Below are positions 1 through 9,885 of a DNA stretch of 64,000 bases, in pieces (the first letter of the stretch is position 1; every line of letters starts with the position of its first letter). Made by a program: the position numbers and the translations under genes. This DNA is from Bacteroidota bacterium. GTDB taxonomy: Bacteria > Bacteroidota > Bacteroidia > Sphingobacteriales > Sphingobacteriaceae. The stretch is from assembly GCA_013288685.1 (NCBI GenBank), contig JABDBM010000004.1, positions 1 through 64,000 on the forward strand. Reading direction: 5' to 3'. The notes under the pieces were generated by a model, which did no database searches, was not told the origin of the DNA, and worked only from the letters and a program-made list of their open reading frames with translations.

Positions 1-364
1 CGTAAGGGCCCTTGTTGGCTAACTGGCTTAGTTGAGTAAACGAACACAACTCGTTGCTAATCATTTCGTGTAGTCCTGCAGTTTTCACTTTCTGCACTAA
101 TTGTTGCTGCATCCCAGCCGAAATATCGCTGGCATGTACTTTAAAGCCCTTTTGTGCAAAAAAAATAGCGTCTTCGCCGGTACCGCTGTTCAACTCTAAA
201 ATGGAACTTCCGGGCGATATGTATTGCAAAACATGCGAACGCACCCTGTCGCGTTTGTAATTAACTATCGTATTGCCCGAATACAGTTCGTCAAAAACAC
301 CCGACTGGCTGCTGAACGCCGCTTCGGCCAAAGCTTCGTTAATATTTGCCGAAACGGGCTCCAT
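1..364 (-). CDS. class I SAM-dependent methyltransferase, partial (C-terminus beyond window)
   Basis: My minus-strand translation from ATG at 364: MEPVSANINEALAEAAFSSQSGVFDELYSGNTIVNYKRDRVRSHVLQYISPGSSILELNSGTGEDAIFFAQKG..., with a motif I-like ILELNSGTGEDA; TAATG overlap with the upstream stop. Not in the ORF track because truncated. Confidence 0.8.
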   Translation of the reverse strand, partial: MEPVSANINEALAEAAFSSQSGVFDELYSGNTIVNYKRDRVRSHVLQYISPGSSILELNSGTGEDAIFFAQKGFKVHASDISAGMQQQLVQKVKTAGLHEMISNELCSFTQLSQLANKGPY

Positions 365-1827
365 TATAGCGTTCCCTCCAGCCTTCGTAATTTTAATCCT
401 TCAACAAATGTAGCCGGCGCATGATAAAAAACCGATAAGGCCTTGCGCAGGCTTTTTGTATTAAGGTGCAAAGGGTCTTTAATCAATTTAACCATGCTAT
501 TTTTAGCCAGATGCTTATGGTAATTTTGATGCACGTATTTATGCAATTGTTTGTAGTACGATGGCGGGAAGGTATTATGAAACATCAGCGCCATTTCGTC
601 GGAATCGGTCCAGTTGGTTTTCTTTTTCAGATCGGCCTTTACTTTTTCGTAAAATAAAGTTCCGGGCAGCGGGTACGATACCGAAATACCTATTTCAAAA
701 GGAAGCAACTCGTTAATCATATCAATGGTTAATTTGATATCATCCTTTTGTTCGCCCGGATACCCGAACTGTATAAAAAATGAAGGTTTTATCCCGGATG
801 CTTTCATCAAACTGGTAGCCGTGCGGATTTGGTCAACAGTAATCCCCTTGTCCATAGCATCCAATACCTGTTGCGACCCGCTCTCCGCCCCTATCCAAAC
901 ATTTTCACAACCTGATGCTGCAAGGGCTTTCACAGTATCTTCATGTGCCAGCAAATCGGCCCGCGACTGTATCTTGAACCTAATTTTTATTTGCTCTTCA
1001 GTCAAAAGATTGGCAAATTCCTGTACCCAGCCGGGTTTCAAGCCAAAAATATCATCGCAAAACCAGATATGATCCATCTGATAGTTTGCTTTCAATAGTT
1101 TAATTTCATCAACAACATTTTGGGGGCTGCGCGAATTATAGCGGTTACCGTAAATGGGTTTGGCACACCAGTTACATTTAAACGGGCAGCCACGGGTTGT
1201 GCCCATATTTAACGAGAAATACCCGGCATGATTTAACCAGGTTTGCCGGTATTGTTCCATGTTCACCAAATCCCAGGCGGGCAGTGGTAAACCATCCAAA
1301 TCTTTTTGCACCGGCCTACTGCCTGTTTTAATTATTTCGCCGTTTTTAATATAAGCTAATCCGTTTATTATTGAATAATCGTTGGGGCCTTTATTTATGT
1401 AGTTGGTTAACTCCAGCAAGGTATGCTCCGCCTCGCCTATTATCACAAAATCAGCGCCTTCCTGTAAATACTCTTTATACCGATCTGTCGAGTCGGAACT
1501 CGAAACAATGACTGTACAACCAGCTTCTTTCGCCGTTTTACACATGCTGAAAGCGGCCTCGCGCATATTGGTAAGGCACATTTTGGTGATATAGTTGAAG
1601 CCGTCATCATAAATCACAAAAAAATTAGGCGCGTTTTTTTTAATTGACGGGATAACTTCTTCGGGGCCGTGCACAAACATGGTATCAAATAATTCTACGC
1701 TGTAGTTATTAGCCCGCAATAACGCGGCCGCGTACAAGGTCCCCAATGGCGGATAAGGCTGCCCCGACTGCCATTGCTTTGGGTCGAAACGTAAAAAGTA
1801 AGAATGGGTGAATAATATACGGTCCAT
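364..1827 (-). CDS. B12-binding-type radical SAM protein
   Basis: 487 aa; TTRGCPFKCNWCAKPIYG (CxxxCxxC cluster motif) after an N-terminal B12-binding-like domain. Confidence 0.9.
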   Translation of the reverse strand: MDRILFTHSYFLRFDPKQWQSGQPYPPLGTLYAAALLRANNYSVELFDTMFVHGPEEVIPSIKKNAPNFFVIYDDGFNYITKMCLTNMREAAFSMCKTAKEAGCTVIVSSSDSTDRYKEYLQEGADFVIIGEAEHTLLELTNYINKGPNDYSIINGLAYIKNGEIIKTGSRPVQKDLDGLPLPAWDLVNMEQYRQTWLNHAGYFSLNMGTTRGCPFKCNWCAKPIYGNRYNSRSPQNVVDEIKLLKANYQMDHIWFCDDIFGLKPGWVQEFANLLTEEQIKIRFKIQSRADLLAHEDTVKALAASGCENVWIGAESGSQQVLDAMDKGITVDQIRTATSLMKASGIKPSFFIQFGYPGEQKDDIKLTIDMINELLPFEIGISVSYPLPGTLFYEKVKADLKKKTNWTDSDEMALMFHNTFPPSYYKQLHKYVHQNYHKHLAKNSMVKLIKDPLHLNTKSLRKALSVFYHAPATFVEGLKLRRLEGTL

Positions 1828-1839
1828 GTCTTTTTTAAA

Positions 1840-2883
1840 TTAAGCCAGCTTTGCAAACGGCGATAGATTTAACGAACATACACATTTAACACAGGTAGTG
1901 TTAGTGCTCATATTTAACGTTTTCCTGAATTTGGTTGCTTTATCACTATTTAATATAGATTCGAGTGGCGAATCGCGGATATTACCAATCGCATCATGAA
2001 AAAAACAAGGCCTCACCTCGCCATCAGCTTCAATAACGGTTGACACCCATGGCGCATTGCATTTTTTAAAAGGGAACGCGGCCAGTTCATAAAATGCCGC
2101 GTAATACTGGTATATCTGCTGAATCTTTTCGGGCGACTCGGCCATAAATCCCGAAATAAAATTGGCCTGGTTATCAATAATTATCCGGGTAATTACCTCC
2201 TGCAATTCGGGCAATTCATGCTCCGATAGTAATATTTCGTGTTGTTTGGGTTCTTCCCAGGCCATTTGCCGGTTAAAGGCGTGGCTGCTTACGTCGGCCG
2301 GTAAAAAGCTCACCTGGTTTATTCCCATTAACTTTGCCTCGCGAATGATAGACTCCCAATTTCTGAAATTTAGCCGGTGAATCACTGTTCTTGCCGTGAC
2401 CCGGTAATCAGGGTTAAGCAATTTGAGGTATTGCACCCCCTCTTTTAACTTGCCAAACGCACCGGCTATATTACGGATGGCATCGTGCAGCGGCTCGTCG
2501 CCATCTAACGAAACAATAACGTCATTTACATATTGCAGTAATTGCTGGGCATGCCTTTTTATAGTTAAGCCGGTGGTTAGCAGGGTTACTTTAATTCCCT
2601 GTTTTTGCAGTATTTGACACAAACCGAAAAAATTGGCGTTCAACAAAGCCTCTCCGCCCGACATCAGAACTTGTTGCGTTCCAAATTTTTTTAGCGAGCC
2701 TAATAGACCACTGATATCATCTTCGGTAAGTTGCTTCAGGTTTTTGTTATCCTTCCAAATATCGCACATTACGCAGCGGCAATTGCAGGCGCTGTGCGGC
2801 ATCAGTATTACAATGGGCAATGCCGTTATGGTATGCGTTTTTAAGGTGCGGTAACGCTTATATGTATTGTATAGGGTGTCCAT
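1840..2883 (-). CDS. radical SAM protein with SPASM-like C-terminus
   Basis: ORF 1840..2919; the ATG at 2883 (MDTLYNTYKRYR) overlaps the upstream stop as TAATG and is the likelier start. CNCRCVMCDIW and C-terminal Cys cluster (CNAPW...RPCFF...CVKCVCS). Confidence 0.88.
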   Translation of the reverse strand: MDTLYNTYKRYRTLKTHTITALPIVILMPHSACNCRCVMCDIWKDNKNLKQLTEDDISGLLGSLKKFGTQQVLMSGGEALLNANFFGLCQILQKQGIKVTLLTTGLTIKRHAQQLLQYVNDVIVSLDGDEPLHDAIRNIAGAFGKLKEGVQYLKLLNPDYRVTARTVIHRLNFRNWESIIREAKLMGINQVSFLPADVSSHAFNRQMAWEEPKQHEILLSEHELPELQEVITRIIIDNQANFISGFMAESPEKIQQIYQYYAAFYELAAFPFKKCNAPWVSTVIEADGEVRPCFFHDAIGNIRDSPLESILNSDKATKFRKTLNMSTNTTCVKCVCSLNLSPFAKLA

Positions 2884-4382
2884 TAAAATCCCTGTATTTC
2901 GGGTTGCCGGTATTTCCAAACCTTTTGCAGCAATTTTATTTCGTACGGATATTTATAAATATTTGATTTATACCGCAATCCCGCAACCAGTTGTAGTGCC
3001 TTTCTTTTCAACAGATTAAGCCGAATATCGGTAACAGTGGGATAAACGCCGTTCAGCACGGTTTCAAAATCCCTTATTTTATCAATCATTTCGGGCGTTA
3101 ACCATGGTGTAAGCGGATTCTTCCGCAAATCAAAATTTTCCCAGGCAGGGCTTATCCAGTCTTCCAATGTTTTGGGGTATTTGAAGCCGGCCGCTTCCAC
3201 CTGTTTAAACAACGTTGAACCTTCAGTCGGCACCGGGCTGTAAGTATACAGTACAATTTCGGTGCGCGGATTCACTGCTTTGATCTTTTTTATAAAATCA
3301 ATTTCAAAATCTATCTGGGCGTCAACTTGTTCAGGGGTTGGTGCAGGGGTGCCCAACACAAACGAATATTCAGGAATAATATTAAATTTCTTCAACCTTT
3401 CGGCAAAACGGATAATTTGGTCGCCGGTTTGGGTACCCCCTTTATCCAATTGTTCCAAAATCAGGTTATTGCCACTTTCGGCTCCAAAGAAAATGATGCG
3501 GCACCCGGCCTCGCTAATTAACGCTAATGAAGCATCACTAAATTTATCCATGGTATCAATACGCGCCATCCCCCACCAACTCATTTTTTCGGGTTTTATC
3601 AGTCTTGCAAACTCCACAGTCCGCTTTTCGGATACAAAAAAGTTATTGTCATGAAATTCAATGGCATCGGCGCCCCATTTGTCCTTTATATATTTAATGT
3701 CATTATAAACATTTTGGGCCGATTTTGCCTTCCAGCGTGCCTCAAATATCGGCACTACTGCACAAAATGAACAAGTAAACGGACAACCAATACTTGAATG
3801 ATAGGCAAGCGTATGCTCGCCCAAATAGGTTTTGCCAAGGTATTTTTTGATATTATAAATACGGTTCAGCTTATCATAAGGCAGCGGCGGCAATGGGTCC
3901 TGCTCAAAAAGATCTTCCTTAGCCGTCTTAACAATCTTATCGCCGGCTTTGTATATAACGTTTCTGATGAACTCATATGGCGTGTTCTTTTCCAACGCAT
4001 CAATCAAATCAGGAAAGGCATGATCGCCGGGACCGTTAATCACAAAATCAACATAACCCGAATTGAGCACCGCATTAGGTTGCGTGGAAGGGAAATAGCC
4101 CCCCCATACCATAATGGTATGAGGGAACTTTTCTTTTATCGTTTTTGCAAAAGGTATGGATTGCTTTAGTTGTGGCCCAGGCATTACAGTAAAACCCAGG
4201 TATTTGTATTCACCTGTATTTAATAAAGTCTCTATTGTCTCTAACGGGAATTCATCACGGTTTCCATCAACAATGGTCCACTCGTATTTTCCTTCAATAG
4301 AGGCTGCGATACTTAAAATAGAATTTGGGATACGATATTTGCCGTTGGCGCTTTTAGGATTGAATAGTATGATCTTATTCAT
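2883..4382 (-). CDS. B12-binding-type radical SAM protein
   Basis: 499 aa; SSIGCPFTCSFCAVVPIFEARWKAKS motif; VWGGYFPSTQP in B12-binding-like domain. Confidence 0.9.
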   Translation of the reverse strand: MNKIILFNPKSANGKYRIPNSILSIAASIEGKYEWTIVDGNRDEFPLETIETLLNTGEYKYLGFTVMPGPQLKQSIPFAKTIKEKFPHTIMVWGGYFPSTQPNAVLNSGYVDFVINGPGDHAFPDLIDALEKNTPYEFIRNVIYKAGDKIVKTAKEDLFEQDPLPPLPYDKLNRIYNIKKYLGKTYLGEHTLAYHSSIGCPFTCSFCAVVPIFEARWKAKSAQNVYNDIKYIKDKWGADAIEFHDNNFFVSEKRTVEFARLIKPEKMSWWGMARIDTMDKFSDASLALISEAGCRIIFFGAESGNNLILEQLDKGGTQTGDQIIRFAERLKKFNIIPEYSFVLGTPAPTPEQVDAQIDFEIDFIKKIKAVNPRTEIVLYTYSPVPTEGSTLFKQVEAAGFKYPKTLEDWISPAWENFDLRKNPLTPWLTPEMIDKIRDFETVLNGVYPTVTDIRLNLLKRKALQLVAGLRYKSNIYKYPYEIKLLQKVWKYRQPEIQGF

Positions 4383-4413
4383 TTTTATATTTTGCAGGTA
4401 GTGCTTATTTTAG

Positions 4414-4472
4414 GTCCCCGCTATACCGGTGGCTGTCAGTCCACCGGTATATTCACCCATCATCACGGGGAC
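4414..4472. repeat. two-stem inverted repeat in divergent radical SAM promoter region
   Basis: Outer GTCCCCG / CGGGGAC (4414-4420, 4466-4472), inner ATACCGGTGG / CCACCGGTAT (4423-4432, 4441-4450). Confidence 0.85.
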
Positions 4473-4676
4473 ACAATTAACAATAAACCCAATTAAACCG
4501 AAATCAAACAATTAACTTGTAATAACTACGATGTGATAAAAACGATGGTTGCCTGTGAAGATAAATAAAATGAAATAAATACGAATATTCAATTTGTAGC
4601 CCCGTCGTGGCAACCCTTATCGTTTAAATTCCGTATTTGCAATAAATCGCTTTTTCATTTAAATCCATCAATCACA

Positions 4677-5417
4677 TTGATAGCTAATTTAAAAAAATAT
4701 ATTAAAAACCAACTATTCTCGCCGCTGGTAAAAGAAAAAGAAGTAGTGGAAGCTTATGATATTTGGGCCGAAAACTATGACGCGCAACCCGGAAACCTGA
4801 TGCTCGATTTGGACGAGCTGTTGTTTTCGGAATTACTGGCAACCATAGATGTGAAAAATAAGCTGGTGGCCGATATCGGCTGCGGCACAGGGCGCCATTG
4901 GGGGAAAATTTTTAAAGATAACCCGGCAGGCTTAACAGGCTTTGATGTTTCGCCGGGGATGCTGCGCAAACTGCAGGAAAAATTTCCGGATGCCAAAACG
5001 CATACTATAATTGATAATTCATTTTCAACGGTGGCCGATGGTACTTTTGACGTTATTCTGTCGACCCTAACGGTTGCCCATATTGAAAATATTGAGCAAG
5101 CGCTTGACGCATGGTGCCGGATATTAAAGGATAAAGGAGATATCATCATTACCGATTTCCATCCCGATGTGCTTGCTTTTGGCGGAAAAAGGACGTTTAG
5201 GCATCACGATACACAAATAGCCGTCAAAAATTTTGTTCATTCTATCAATACCATTAGCAACATATTGATAAAACATGGTTTTGAGCTGGTTTGCCAGCAG
5301 GAAGAGAAGATTGACGAACAAGTAAGGCATTACTATACAGCGCAAAACGCGGAACATGTATACCAAAAATTTAAAGGTTTTAACGTAATTTACGGCATCC
5401 ATTTCAGGAGGCCGTAA
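4677..5417 (+). CDS. class I SAM-dependent methyltransferase
   Basis: 246 aa; VADIGCGTGRHWGKIF motif I; TTG start as given. Confidence 0.88.
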   Translation: MIANLKKYIKNQLFSPLVKEKEVVEAYDIWAENYDAQPGNLMLDLDELLFSELLATIDVKNKLVADIGCGTGRHWGKIFKDNPAGLTGFDVSPGMLRKLQEKFPDAKTHTIIDNSFSTVADGTFDVILSTLTVAHIENIEQALDAWCRILKDKGDIIITDFHPDVLAFGGKRTFRHHDTQIAVKNFVHSINTISNILIKHGFELVCQQEEKIDEQVRHYYTAQNAEHVYQKFKGFNVIYGIHFRRP

Positions 5418-6572
5418 ATGATCTTTAATAATATTAAAATAATTGGTAGCGAAGGGCCGGTAAATATCAGGGTAAGCGATGGGAAAATAGCCGAAATTTC
5501 ATCATTAAAAATTCAGGACAACCGCTTTGCGGCACAGCAGCTGAACTTTGATAATGCACTGATTTTTCCGGGGTTAATTAACTCGCACGATCATTTAGAC
5601 TTTAATCTTTACCCCCAATTAGGCAACAAAATATTTAGCAGCTATACCGAATGGGGCGAACATTTGCACGAACAATATACAAATGAAATAGTTGATATAC
5701 TAAAAATACCAACATCATTAAGGGCGCAATGGGGAGTATATAAAAACCTGCTTTGTGGCGTTACCACGGTGATAAATCATGGCGAATTATTGGATTTGAA
5801 AGATGAGCTGATTACTGTTTTTGAAGACACACATGTGATTCATTCAGTACAATTTGAGAAAAACTGGAAAAAGAAATTGAATAATCCGCTAAAACGAAAG
5901 CAAACAGTAACTATTCATGTCGGCGAAGGTACCGACCGACCCGCCCGGCAGGAAATTGACAGGTTAATAAGGTGGAACTTATTTCGCCGGAAGCTGGTAG
6001 GTATACACGGTGTGGCTATGACCGAAAGGCAAGCTAAAAGTTTTGAGGCGATTGTTTGGTGTCCGCAGTCCAATTTCTTTTTGTTAAACCAAACGGCGCA
6101 AATAGATGTATTAAAAAAGCACAGCCCAATTTTATTTGGCACCGACTCCACCCTTACCGGCTCGTGGAATATTTGGGACCATTTGTACCAGGCCAGGAAA
6201 ACAGGGCTGCTTAGCGACAGAATGCTGTATCATAGCCTTAACCAAAACCCGGCAAAAACCTGGAAACTAAACAGCGGCGAAATTGCAGTTGGTAAAGATG
6301 CCGATTTAGTAGTTGCTGCAACAAAAAAGGATAAAGCGGGGTTGGAATCGTTTTTTGCGATAGATGCTGAAGACCTGTTGCTGGTAATGCATAAAGGACA
6401 GGTGCGCCTGTTTGACGAAAGCTTGCTAACCAATTTACGCCAGTTGGACCCTGATGACTTCAGCAAATATTATATACACGGCGTTTGCAAATTTGTAAAG
6501 GGCGACTTACCCGGTCTGATGCAGCAAATAAGAGAACACAACCCGGCGATTGACTTCCCAATAAGCATTTGA
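5418..6572 (+). CDS. amidohydrolase family protein (metal-dependent hydrolase/deaminase type)
   Basis: 384 aa; NSHDHLDF HxH, HVGEGTD, GIHGVAMT, LFGTDSTLTG; starts immediately after previous stop. Confidence 0.85.
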   Translation: MIFNNIKIIGSEGPVNIRVSDGKIAEISSLKIQDNRFAAQQLNFDNALIFPGLINSHDHLDFNLYPQLGNKIFSSYTEWGEHLHEQYTNEIVDILKIPTSLRAQWGVYKNLLCGVTTVINHGELLDLKDELITVFEDTHVIHSVQFEKNWKKKLNNPLKRKQTVTIHVGEGTDRPARQEIDRLIRWNLFRRKLVGIHGVAMTERQAKSFEAIVWCPQSNFFLLNQTAQIDVLKKHSPILFGTDSTLTGSWNIWDHLYQARKTGLLSDRMLYHSLNQNPAKTWKLNSGEIAVGKDADLVVAATKKDKAGLESFFAIDAEDLLLVMHKGQVRLFDESLLTNLRQLDPDDFSKYYIHGVCKFVKGDLPGLMQQIREHNPAIDFPISI

Positions 6573-6573
6573 A

Positions 6574-7488
6574 ATGAATTTGATTAAAAGGACTTTTTTT
6601 AAGAACACCAAAATACAGACCTTTTTTATAACGCGTTTACCGGCAGCGGCGATAGAAGAAAAGGTATTTTTAAAAAGTGGAAAGCACAACTTTGACGTAA
6701 CGCGTCATCACGCTATGATTTGTCTTGACCCGTTTTGTATAGCTGCCTGGTTAGCTAAAGATGAGGCCAGCATTTTTGACTCAGCTACAGCGGCTTTGCG
6801 TTTTTTGAAGGGTAGAAATTTAAATGCAAGCATAAAAGTTTCTTTGATCGAAAAAATTAATACCGAAACGGGAGTTTTGCTGCTGTACAAAGTTGAAAAA
6901 GCTAAAAATTATCAATTAACCGTATTACACCGGCTGGCGCTTTTTGCTTACTTCCTTAGGGCTAAAACCAACACCTTTTATAGCCGGAAGGTTATCAGTG
7001 CCTTGTACTCGTATCCGCGCAGCATTATTATAGTATCCTACCGCGATGAGGAGTATTACAATATTTTCCCGATGGATATTCAAGGCTATATTGAAGAGGA
7101 GGGCCTTTATATACTGGGGTTACGAACAACCAATGTTACCCTAAATAAAATCCTCGACGCAAAAAAAGTGGTGGTCTGTGATTCGGATACGGTTGATATT
7201 AACACGGTTTATAACCTGGGTAAGCATCCCAGCACATCGCCAACAAAAATAGCCGACATGCCGTTTGGCGTAACCGAAAGCGAGCAATTCGGCTTTTTTG
7301 TTCCAGACTTTACCGGTTCATATAAAGAAATTGAGATCATCCAAAATAAAAAAATGGGATACCACATGCTGATGATCGGTAAAGTAGTAAATTCAAAAAA
7401 ATTGAAAGAAAAATCCGAATCGCTTTATCATGTTGGTTTCTTACAATTTCAAAAAAGCAACTATAAAAGTATTGACGGATTATTTTAA
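6574..7488 (+). CDS. flavin-reductase-like split-barrel protein (tentative)
   Basis: 304 aa; SYPRSIIIVSYRDEEYYNIFPMDIQG...LGLRTTN...GYHMLMIGKVV resembles flavin-reductase-like domains by eye. Confidence 0.5.
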   Translation: MNLIKRTFFKNTKIQTFFITRLPAAAIEEKVFLKSGKHNFDVTRHHAMICLDPFCIAAWLAKDEASIFDSATAALRFLKGRNLNASIKVSLIEKINTETGVLLLYKVEKAKNYQLTVLHRLALFAYFLRAKTNTFYSRKVISALYSYPRSIIIVSYRDEEYYNIFPMDIQGYIEEEGLYILGLRTTNVTLNKILDAKKVVVCDSDTVDINTVYNLGKHPSTSPTKIADMPFGVTESEQFGFFVPDFTGSYKEIEIIQNKKMGYHMLMIGKVVNSKKLKEKSESLYHVGFLQFQKSNYKSIDGLF

Positions 7489-7506
7489 CTGACAGGAGCT
7501 TTATTT

Positions 7507-8604
7507 ATGAATTACGTGTTTGTCAGCTATCATTACTCAGCAAATTTTCACACGCCCCAAGCATGGGTAAAACGAATTGAGATCTATGGCGGGATAATGG
7601 AAGCATTAGCTAAAGAAAATACTGTTCATTACCTTAAACAAATTGACTACCAGGGCGACTACCTCCATAACGGCGTTTGCTACCATTTTGTAAACTTTAA
7701 CCCGAAAGAAAAATATTTCCCCCGGAAGATGAACCGCTTTATCAAAAGCTTCCATCCGGATATCGTAGTGGTTGGCGGCTTGCACTTGCCTTTACAGGTA
7801 ATACAATTACGGCTTAACCTGGATAGACATACGCGCATCATTGCCCACCACCACGCCGAAAAGCCTTTTCCCGGACTTAAAAAGCACATCCAGCGTTTAG
7901 CTGATAAATATATTGATGCGTATTTATTCGCTTCGCGCCACATGGGTATGGATTGGGTTGCAAAGGGTAATCTGGCATCCCCGGAAAAAATACACGAGGT
8001 GATGGAAGTATCTTCTACATTTTATCTGATAGAAAAATCAATCGCCAAACGAAAAACCGGTATTACCGGCGATCCTGCTTTTTTATGGGTGGGCAGGCTT
8101 AATGATAATAAGGACCCTATAAATGTAGTGAGGGCCTTTTTAAAATTTGCAAAAAATAACGCGACAGCCCGGCTGTATATGATTTATCATACCGATGAAT
8201 TGCTACCGCAGATAAACTTATTACTTGGTAGCAGCAGTAATAAAAGTGCAGTGATATTGATTGGAGAGGTGCCACACGATGATTTATTGTATTGGTACAA
8301 CAGTGTTAATTTTATCATTTCCGGCTCGCATTATGAAGGCAGCGGCACCGCAATCTGTGAAGCCATGTCGTGCGGCTGCATACCGGTTGTGACTGATATA
8401 TTTTCGTTCAGGATGATAACCGACAATGGGAAATGTGGGATATTATACGAAGCCGGCAATGAGGATGCCTTATTATCGGCGTTGAATAGTATCGAAAACC
8501 AAGATTTAACAGCGCTTAAAAACCGGTCGCTGGAATATTTTAACACAAATCTTTCCTTCAAAGCTATAGCAGCGCAGATTCAGGAGGTTGCCGGTTCGTT
8601 ATAG
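7507..8604 (+). CDS. glycosyltransferase family 4-like
   Basis: 365 aa; VGRLNDNKDPINVVRAF..., YEGSGTAICEAMSCGCIPVVTD (GT1/GT4 C-domain). Confidence 0.88.
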   Translation: MNYVFVSYHYSANFHTPQAWVKRIEIYGGIMEALAKENTVHYLKQIDYQGDYLHNGVCYHFVNFNPKEKYFPRKMNRFIKSFHPDIVVVGGLHLPLQVIQLRLNLDRHTRIIAHHHAEKPFPGLKKHIQRLADKYIDAYLFASRHMGMDWVAKGNLASPEKIHEVMEVSSTFYLIEKSIAKRKTGITGDPAFLWVGRLNDNKDPINVVRAFLKFAKNNATARLYMIYHTDELLPQINLLLGSSSNKSAVILIGEVPHDDLLYWYNSVNFIISGSHYEGSGTAICEAMSCGCIPVVTDIFSFRMITDNGKCGILYEAGNEDALLSALNSIENQDLTALKNRSLEYFNTNLSFKAIAAQIQEVAGSL

Positions 8605-8684
8605 TTCTGAAATCAGGGCCTATTCGTGGCACACTTATCGCATCATAATATTCATATCCCGAAATTATATTTACTTATAGGATT

Positions 8685-9782
8685 ATGAATTTTGTTTTTG
8701 TTAATTACGACTATTCACCCCATATCAGTTCCCCACGCGAGTGGGTAAGCCGGATAAAAGCCCATACAGGCTCGTTGGAGTGCCTCGGGAAAGAAAATAC
8801 CGTAGTCCGTGTTGAGCAAATTAACTATTCGGGTGATGTATCTCATAACGGCGTGCGGTACTTTTTTGCAGATTATGGCAAAAACAACACCACGTTTCCG
8901 TGGAAATTAAACCGCTTTATTGAGGATTTAAATGCCGATATAGTGATTGTGCAAGGCCTGCAATATCCCCTTCAGGTAATGCAATTGCGTTTAAGGTTAA
9001 ATAAAAAAACAAAAATTATAGTACAGCACTATGCCGAATCGCCGGCAAGTGGTATCAAGAAGTATTTCCAGCGGATGGCCGACAAGCACATTGATGCTTA
9101 TTTATTTGGGTCGCGCGCAACCGGTATCAACTGGGTTAACCAGGGAAACCTTTCAACAACCGATAAGATATACGAGGTAATGGAAGTATCCTCCACGTTT
9201 TATCCCGTTGAAAAAACGCTGGCCCGCAAAACAACCGGCGTAATTGGCCATCAGGTTTTTTTGTGGGTAGGTACCCTTACCCAGCATAAAGACCCTATAA
9301 CTGTTGTGAAGGCATTTTTGAAGTTTGCTGCTTTGGAACCATGGGCCAGATTGTACATGATTTACCGGAACGATGCTTTGCTGCCCCGTATTAAAGAGCT
9401 TTTGGATGCAGCGGAAATAAAAAATGTGGTGACTTTAGTTGGCGAAGTATTAGACGACGAATTACTTTACTGGTATAACAGCGCCGATTTTATCATCTCC
9501 GGGTCGCGGTATGACGAAAGCGGAGTGGTTGTTTGCGAGGCGATGTCATGCGGTTGTATCCCGATAGTAACCGATATTCCAGCCTTTAGCAGGTTAACTG
9601 ACGAGGGCAAATGCGGCCTCTCCTACCTTGCAGGGAATGATGCGGCTTTATTTTCGACCCTAATGCGAACTATGGGGTTGAACATACAAGAAAAACAACA
9701 AAAATCATTGGACTATTTTAGCTCCAAACTTTCATTTGAAGCCATAGCCCGCCAGATACACGAGGTTGCAGTTTCGCTATAG
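8685..9782 (+). CDS. glycosyltransferase family 4-like, tandem paralogue of the preceding gene
   Basis: 365 aa, same length and collinear with 7507..8604; YDESGVVVCEAMSCGCIPIVTD. Confidence 0.88.
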   Translation: MNFVFVNYDYSPHISSPREWVSRIKAHTGSLECLGKENTVVRVEQINYSGDVSHNGVRYFFADYGKNNTTFPWKLNRFIEDLNADIVIVQGLQYPLQVMQLRLRLNKKTKIIVQHYAESPASGIKKYFQRMADKHIDAYLFGSRATGINWVNQGNLSTTDKIYEVMEVSSTFYPVEKTLARKTTGVIGHQVFLWVGTLTQHKDPITVVKAFLKFAALEPWARLYMIYRNDALLPRIKELLDAAEIKNVVTLVGEVLDDELLYWYNSADFIISGSRYDESGVVVCEAMSCGCIPIVTDIPAFSRLTDEGKCGLSYLAGNDAALFSTLMRTMGLNIQEKQQKSLDYFSSKLSFEAIARQIHEVAVSL

Positions 9783-9792
9783 CGAACGAAGT

Positions 9793-9884
9793 AAGACAAC
9801 AAGAGTCAAGATTATGAATTATAAACTCCTGGCTCTTGTTTCTTGATGTCTTGTTTCTTTTTTCTTGCTTTTATGTCTCTTGCC
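9793..9884. repeat. CTTGTTT/TTCTTGA word array between convergent genes
   Basis: AAGACAACAAGAGTCAAGATT on left and CTCTTGTTTCTTGATGTCTTGTTTC on right. Confidence 0.75.
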
Positions 9885-9885
9885 A

